8,110 bases of DNA from an uncultured Bacteroidales bacterium (lineage in GTDB: Bacteria > Bacteroidota > Bacteroidia > Bacteroidales > F082), in the NCBI GenBank assembly GCA_937877465.1, contig CALFIT010000176.1:1-8110 (forward strand), read 5' to 3'. A program made the position numbers and the translations under genes. Position 1 is the first letter of the stretch. Every line of letters begins with the position of its first letter. Positions 7,401-8,110 of this stretch are shown piece after piece. Under the pieces are notes generated by a model that saw only the letters and a program-made list of their open reading frames with translations, ran no database searches and was not told the DNA's origin.

Positions 7401-8110
7401 AGGGCGGGCACCTTATAGATGTTGGTGCTGCTTTCGCCTTGTGTCAACGGGGTGTTGCCGCTCGTGTTGATGGCGCCGATGATGGCGCTTTCAATTTTCA
7501 CGCGGGTGCATTGCAGCGCGTCGGAGCCACCTTCCATGATCTCGGCGATGGTCTTCACGGCGAGGGGCAGGGCGTTGCCGCTCGAAAGGATGCTGAACTC
7601 GTTGGCGTTGCCGCCGTTGATGTAGGAAAGCTCTAACAGTCCGTTGTAGTTGGCTCGTTTGCCGTAGGCTTGCACCATGTCGCCAAGAGCCAATGCCGAC
7701 GGGACGGTGCCGCTGTTCAGGAAGAGGCAGATGCCGCCCGTGCCGTCTTGGACGTAGACGTTGCGCCCGTCGATGAAGGTGACGATGCCTTGCACCAAGG
7801 CGTATTCGTTGACGGCCAAGGCTTTTGCCTCGGCGATGGTGACGAGGGTGGGGAAGTTGTAGGTGGCCGTGGCCGTGTTGCTCTCCGTATAGCCGCTCAT
7901 AAAAGCCTTGGCCTTCACGGTGGTGGTCACGTTGATGTCCAACGGGTTGTAGTAGGTTGCGCTGCTCTCGGTAGGCTCGCTGCCGTCGGTGGTATAGTGG
8001 ATGGTGGCCCCTTCGGTGGCGCAGCTGATGCTGACCGACTGCGTTTCGAAGTAGGTGCCGCCCGCCGGACTGAAGGTCGGGGTGGCCACGGTTTCTTGCT
8101 GGCCGCCGCC
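1487..8110 (-). CDS. Giant modular T9SS-secreted surface protein, 5' end outside the window
   Basis: The frame is open to the right edge, so the start and signal peptide are missing; 2207 residues are visible, numbered here from the codon at 8110-8108. Modules in order: chitobiase C-terminal-like (CHB) 9-86; OB/DUF5689-like 87-273; Ig-like 274-383; CHB 388-467; OB/DUF5689-like 468-655; Ig-like 657-767; Pro-rich linker 768-783; unnamed beta-rich module 784-949; CHB 959-1040; choice-of-anchor J jelly roll 1041-1197; Ig-like 1198-1311; unnamed module 1320-1490; CHB 1500-1579; choice-of-anchor J 1580-1737; Ig-like 1738-1849; C-terminal region 1855-2131; T9SS type A tail 2132-2207. The first three CHB copies carry the signature Y-T-x-D-G-(S/T)-(E/D)-P-T-E-S-S. 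No catalytic residues or membrane spans are seen. The protein should cross the outer membrane through T9SS and be released or anchored on the cell surface. Adhesion or glycan binding is inferred from module types only. It is convergent with the DUF58 gene and has no frameshift across 6.6 kb. Confidence 0.9.
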   Translation of the reverse strand, partial: GGGQQETVATPTFSPAGGTYFETQSVSISCATEGATIHYTTDGSEPTESSATYYNPLDINVTTTVKAKAFMSGYTESNTATATYNFPTLVTIAEAKALAVNEYALVQGIVTFIDGRNVYVQDGTGGICLFLNSGTVPSALALGDMVQAYGKRANYNGLLELSYINGGNANEFSILSSGNALPLAVKTIAEIMEGGSDALQCTRVKIESAIIGAINTSGNTPLTQGESSTNIYKVPALTDIAEGDEVDVTGVVGYFNVAQIRVALANDIVLSYVPDPQLNVSPTQLSDLRYTYNNGPSAAKTFTVSGSDLDADITLTAPAQFELSLSPANGYFDSDALSPVNGTVTETTVYVRMKAGLAVGDYSGSLTVVSGDLSQSVALSGTVSEQPVVATPTFSPDGGNFISAQTVSISCETENATIHYTTDGSEPTESSTVYSQPFTVSVTTTVKAIAVAPTYANSTVGEATYTIYTPITIAQARALAANAYACVEGIVTFIDGRNVYIQDGTAGIDLYLNNNTVPSALAVGDNVRAYGRKTTFNGLVELTGINGSNENAFLILSSGNTLPLAVKTIAEINQDYSGNNLLQATRVKIENAIIGAINPSSTTVITQDGNSLNVYQIPTVEGMLQGDWVTLTGIIGCYNAPQLRVANANDIQYTHRPTLTANPTSLNGFTYDYEQGGPSEVNTFLIGGDYLTDNVAVYPSESFEVSTLVNFRPENPAMIFIPNSGHFYDITIYVRMKAGLEAGTYNEQVYAVSENADTLFISVSGTVTGGTTPPEPPTPGDGNYVRISDLGTLAEGSIVVFAARFDDNATDYYAMSNTSSGKPTGVLFTSTTSGEDEILPASIVDEESSYYWTVGITANGYTFTNANGELIGYTSSTNFATGGDNTEWNIEAATAGDGAMVPLYEGFTITNVNVTNRAFALNSSHNYGPYSTQNLNNSGYNFYLDLFVKTEGGEPPMPTVATPTFTPAEGTYYEEQTVSIACATDGATIHYTLDGTDPTESSPVYTSPLTISETVTIKAIAVKDEYNDSNIATATYTIQLGFVTIFNQDWEGEMNGWTFVDVEGNASWSVAQYSGNHYAYANGYNQGANEDWCISPAFNLNAYANPTLSFRTAKNYTGNDLEVYFSNDYDGSDPTNATWTALTCNLSTGGYAWTESGDIDLGSFSGTNCFIGFKYTCEEGGAAAWEVDDILLIGQTSDPVVTVSPLTLSGFSYIEGNGPSDEQSFTVSGMNLSGNVTVSEATDYEISLASGNDFTAQTTLTLSPSGGTIEEVTIYVRLKAGLEVGDYNDEDITVACADVDDIEVTCSGSVTAIPEPGGDYVRISAVSQLVAGNKVILAARYNDTENAYLAASNTTTSGKLTTTEFTSQMNGTDEIIPASILADEESYYWTVGVTENGYTFTNANGDVIGYGNNGTNFVMNGEKTEWTITTGVSAPESMVPGYFGFNIVNFVSDGRAFALRVTESESVVKAYATSNMTNSEYNFFLDIFMQGEGGEPPMPTVAAPTFTPAAGTYYETIDVTLSCATNGATIYYSFDSENGPWEEYEEAITIDEDMTIWAYAEKDDYNDSPVVSAEYIIQAGLTIIFNQDWEEDWHGWTEVNVAGDSLWRIASYQGNHYAYANGYNHDATEDWLISPAFDLDSYNDVVLTFVTAKNYNGPDIEVYFSNDYDGQDPTTATWEELECELSVGSWTWTESGEISLDGYNGTNCYIGFKYTSTDDEAAGWEVDDIMLVSGSNTNPTLTATPNSINGFSYVEGEGPSASATYTLTAANLEGEGDITVTVTEGFEISLDDEYYGDELEIAYADGQIVDQPVTIYVRMAEGLEIGSYEGTITHEGGEAYTEVSLAGTVHSEDEPAIEAFMPLYIQGNNGSNNNRVPVATAVYLANLEPNTTYRYTNQFVDDNDGPETAGAGNVIYANLDGFYRSTSPSLSTEGGYGEFTTDDDGEAFAWFINEPTANARFTPGNHVYLRIRINDGHDGTTVDQIFTTDDYATVLNFGNEYGENQGTAFYAKSDEASMTFAMMFATDDDWRPTYSTPIETTGVDYGGINQYADFYKEEVAGNNGWFGGILPNDNENGINVIWILDMESYVINDYYTENGEWHPEAQTINPANGLDEPIFIDLTYDGVEEQEVEANVKVWSADHEFIVENSDNAHYTMTVYNLLGQPMMQRQINAGSTERIGHSLATGLYVVNLQNNQNKVAVKVIVK
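1490..1717 (-). other. T9SS type A C-terminal sorting domain
   Basis: The last ~76 residues form a Por-secretion-tail type domain. Its marks are VWSADHEFIVEN, then YTMTVYNLLGQPMMQ (core YNLLGQ begins at residue 2160), GLYVVNL (2187-2193) and the basic-hydrophobic end KVAVKVIVK directly before the TAA stop. In this family the domain directs the exported protein to the type IX translocon in the outer membrane and is normally removed by the PorU sortase, often with attachment of anionic LPS. The protein is therefore predicted to reach the cell surface. No T9SS machinery gene lies in the window. Confidence 0.92.
1718..2548 (-). other. C-terminal ~277-residue non-repeated region of the giant protein
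   Basis: Residues 1855-2131 are unlike the repeated modules. The first half contains YIQGNNGSNNNRVPVA, then LEPNTTYRYTNQFV, TEGGYGEFTTDDDGEAFAWF and ARFTPGNHVYLRIRINDG, a beta-sandwich-like pattern. The second half contains VLNFGNEYGENQGTAFYAKS and a Gly/Asn/Tyr-rich part with GGINQYADFYKEEVAGNNGW and GILPNDNENGINVIWI. From memory, similar stretches occur in other Bacteroidales T9SS proteins near lamin-tail domains, but I cannot name a family. Aspartates and asparagines are abundant, compatible with an extracellular calcium-binding protein. No catalytic motif was identified. Confidence 0.5.
2564..3613 (-). repeat. Super-unit 4: diverged CHB - choice-of-anchor J - Ig-like
   Basis: The last repeat. 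Its CHB domain (3374-3613) keeps TVAAPTFTPAAGTYYET and the strand GATIYYSFD. It has lost the D-G-x-x-P-T-E-S-S loop, which is replaced by DSENGPWEEYEE and is more acidic. The choice-of-anchor J domain (2900-3373) repeats FNQDWEEDWHGW, NHYAYANGYN and the acidic loop DYDGQDP (1667-1673), and ends WEVDDIML. The Ig-like domain (2564-2899) contains FSYVEGEGPSASATYTL and TIYVRMAEGLEIGSYEG. There is no copy of the unnamed module; the distinct C-terminal region follows directly. Confidence 0.72.
3237..3262 (-). repeat. 26-bp exact direct repeat, copy B
   Basis: Second copy of the 26-bp repeat at 4854-4879, within the second choice-of-anchor J domain. Confidence 0.88.
3615..3638 (-). repeat. 24-bp exact linker repeat, copy B
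   Basis: Second copy of the GGEPPMP linker repeat at 5238-5261, between the second unnamed module and the fourth CHB domain. The preserved DNA identity suggests that units 3 and 4 arose by duplication of a block including the end of the preceding module. Confidence 0.88.
3641..5236 (-). repeat. Super-unit 3: CHB - choice-of-anchor J - Ig-like - unnamed module
   Basis: Same plan as unit 2, but the slot after the CHB domain (4991-5236) holds a choice-of-anchor J type jelly roll (4520-4990). This begins FNQDWEGEMNGWTFVDVEGN and ends WEVDDILL, the usual end of this family. It contains an acidic loop DYDGSDP (1128-1134) that could bind calcium, and NHYAYANGYN. The Ig-like domain (4178-4519) contains EGNGPSDEQSFTVSG and TIYVRLKAGLEVGDYND. 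The second copy of the unnamed beta-rich module (3641-4153) starts YVRISAVS and repeats YYWTVG, TFTNANG (1399-1405), TEW and YNFFLDIF. The linker GGEPPMPTVA that precedes the CHB domain occurs again before unit 4. Confidence 0.75.
4854..4879 (-). repeat. 26-bp exact direct repeat, copy A
   Basis: Encodes the YAYANGYN segment of the first choice-of-anchor J domain. It is identical to 3237-3262 in the second such domain, 1617 bp (539 codons) away, so the two copies are in the same frame. Confidence 0.88.
5238..5261 (-). repeat. 24-bp exact linker repeat, copy A
   Basis: Encodes the inter-unit linker GGEPPMP between the first unnamed module and the third CHB domain. It is identical to 3615-3638, and similarity continues on both sides with few changes. 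The spacing of 1623 bp is 541 codons, in frame. Confidence 0.88.
5264..6949 (-). repeat. Super-unit 2: CHB - OB/DUF5689-like - Ig-like - unnamed module
   Basis: The second repeat copies unit 1 with a spacing of 381 codons. CHB (6710-6949) again has YTTDGSEPTESS-like residues at 420-431. The OB-like domain (6146-6709) repeats FIDGRNVY at 493-500. The Ig-like domain (5810-6142) is the most diverged of the four, but keeps TIYVRMKAGLEAGTYNE and SGTV. A proline-rich linker with PPEPPTPG leads into the ~166-residue module (5264-5761) that starts YVRISDLG and contains AMSN, YYWTVG, TFTNANG and YNFYLDLF. This module is repeated in unit 3. It may be a beta-trefoil-like or similar beta-rich fold, but I do not recognise a named family with confidence. 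Confidence 0.75.
6618..6648 (-). repeat. 31-bp exact direct repeat, copy B
   Basis: Second copy of the 31-bp direct repeat at 7761-7791, in the second OB/DUF5689-like domain. The flanking bases differ on both sides, so the identity is confined to the conserved FIDGRN turn. Confidence 0.9.
6962..8089 (-). repeat. Super-unit 1: CHB - OB/DUF5689-like - Ig-like
   Basis: First visible repeat of the giant protein. The CHB domain (7853-8089) contains YTTDGSEPTESS at residues 39-50. The OB/DUF5689-like domain (7292-7852) contains TIAEAKALA and FIDGRNVY (112-119), a pattern common in secreted Bacteroidota proteins. The Ig-like domain (6962-7291) contains NNGPSAAKTFTVSGSDL and ends in TVYVRMKAGLAVGDYSG followed by SGTV, a motif shared by all four Ig-like copies. 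Unlike units 2 and 3, no extra beta-rich module follows; the next CHB begins after only four residues. The codons before this unit (8090-8110) read GGGQQET, a linker rather than a signal peptide, so more protein lies upstream. Domain family names come from memory of the sequence patterns, not from a search. Confidence 0.75.
7761..7791 (-). repeat. 31-bp exact direct repeat, copy A
   Basis: This stretch encodes the GIVTFIDGRN part of the first OB/DUF5689-like domain and is identical base for base to 6618-6648, exactly 1143 bp (381 codons) away. Recombination between the copies would keep the reading frame and remove one super-unit. Confidence 0.9.

Noticed and set aside
8087..8089. GTG at 8089 as the start of the giant gene
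   Set aside because: The codon lies within the VATPTF strand of a CHB domain, the frame is open upstream, and no signal peptide follows. It is an internal valine.

Overview
The window looks like part of a chromosome from the phylum Bacteroidota, probably the order Bacteroidales. The strongest sign is the C-terminal type IX secretion (T9SS) sorting domain on a giant secreted protein, a system confined largely to this phylum. The protein's module set supports this: chitobiase C-terminal-like domains, DUF5689/OB-like domains, choice-of-anchor J domains and Ig-like spacers. So does the phylum-typical VWA-like DUF58 protein, whose start has neither an ATG nor a Shine-Dalgarno sequence. Genus cannot be read from this window.

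Layout. At the left edge, on the plus strand, is a complete thioredoxin gene (1-321). A 73-bp gap follows, holding an unusual array of 7-bp units arranged as a hairpin plus a 14-bp tandem repeat (335-391). Next is a DUF58 gene (395-1330) with no ATG near its 5' end; TTG at 395 is the best available start. The short intergenic stretch 1331-1486 carries a symmetric hairpin with A and T tracts (1417-1454), which should terminate transcription from both sides. The remaining 82% of the window (1487-8110) is one uninterrupted reading frame on the minus strand, convergent with the first two genes. It enters from the right edge, so its true N-terminus and signal peptide are missing.

The giant protein shows at least 2207 residues. 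It is built from four repeats of one super-unit: a chitobiase C-terminal-like domain, then a variable slot, then an Ig-like domain. Units 2 and 3 also end with a ~170-residue beta-rich module that I cannot name. The variable slot holds an OB/DUF5689-like domain in units 1 and 2 and a choice-of-anchor J (jelly-roll) domain in units 3 and 4. A ~277-residue C-terminal region and the T9SS type A sorting tail follow. No catalytic motif is visible, so an adhesive or ligand-binding cell-surface role is the simplest inference; an enzyme domain could still lie upstream of the window.

The genes do not form an obvious pathway. Thioredoxin and the DUF58 protein are cytoplasmic and may be co-transcribed. 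The T9SS cargo is separately transcribed from the opposite strand.
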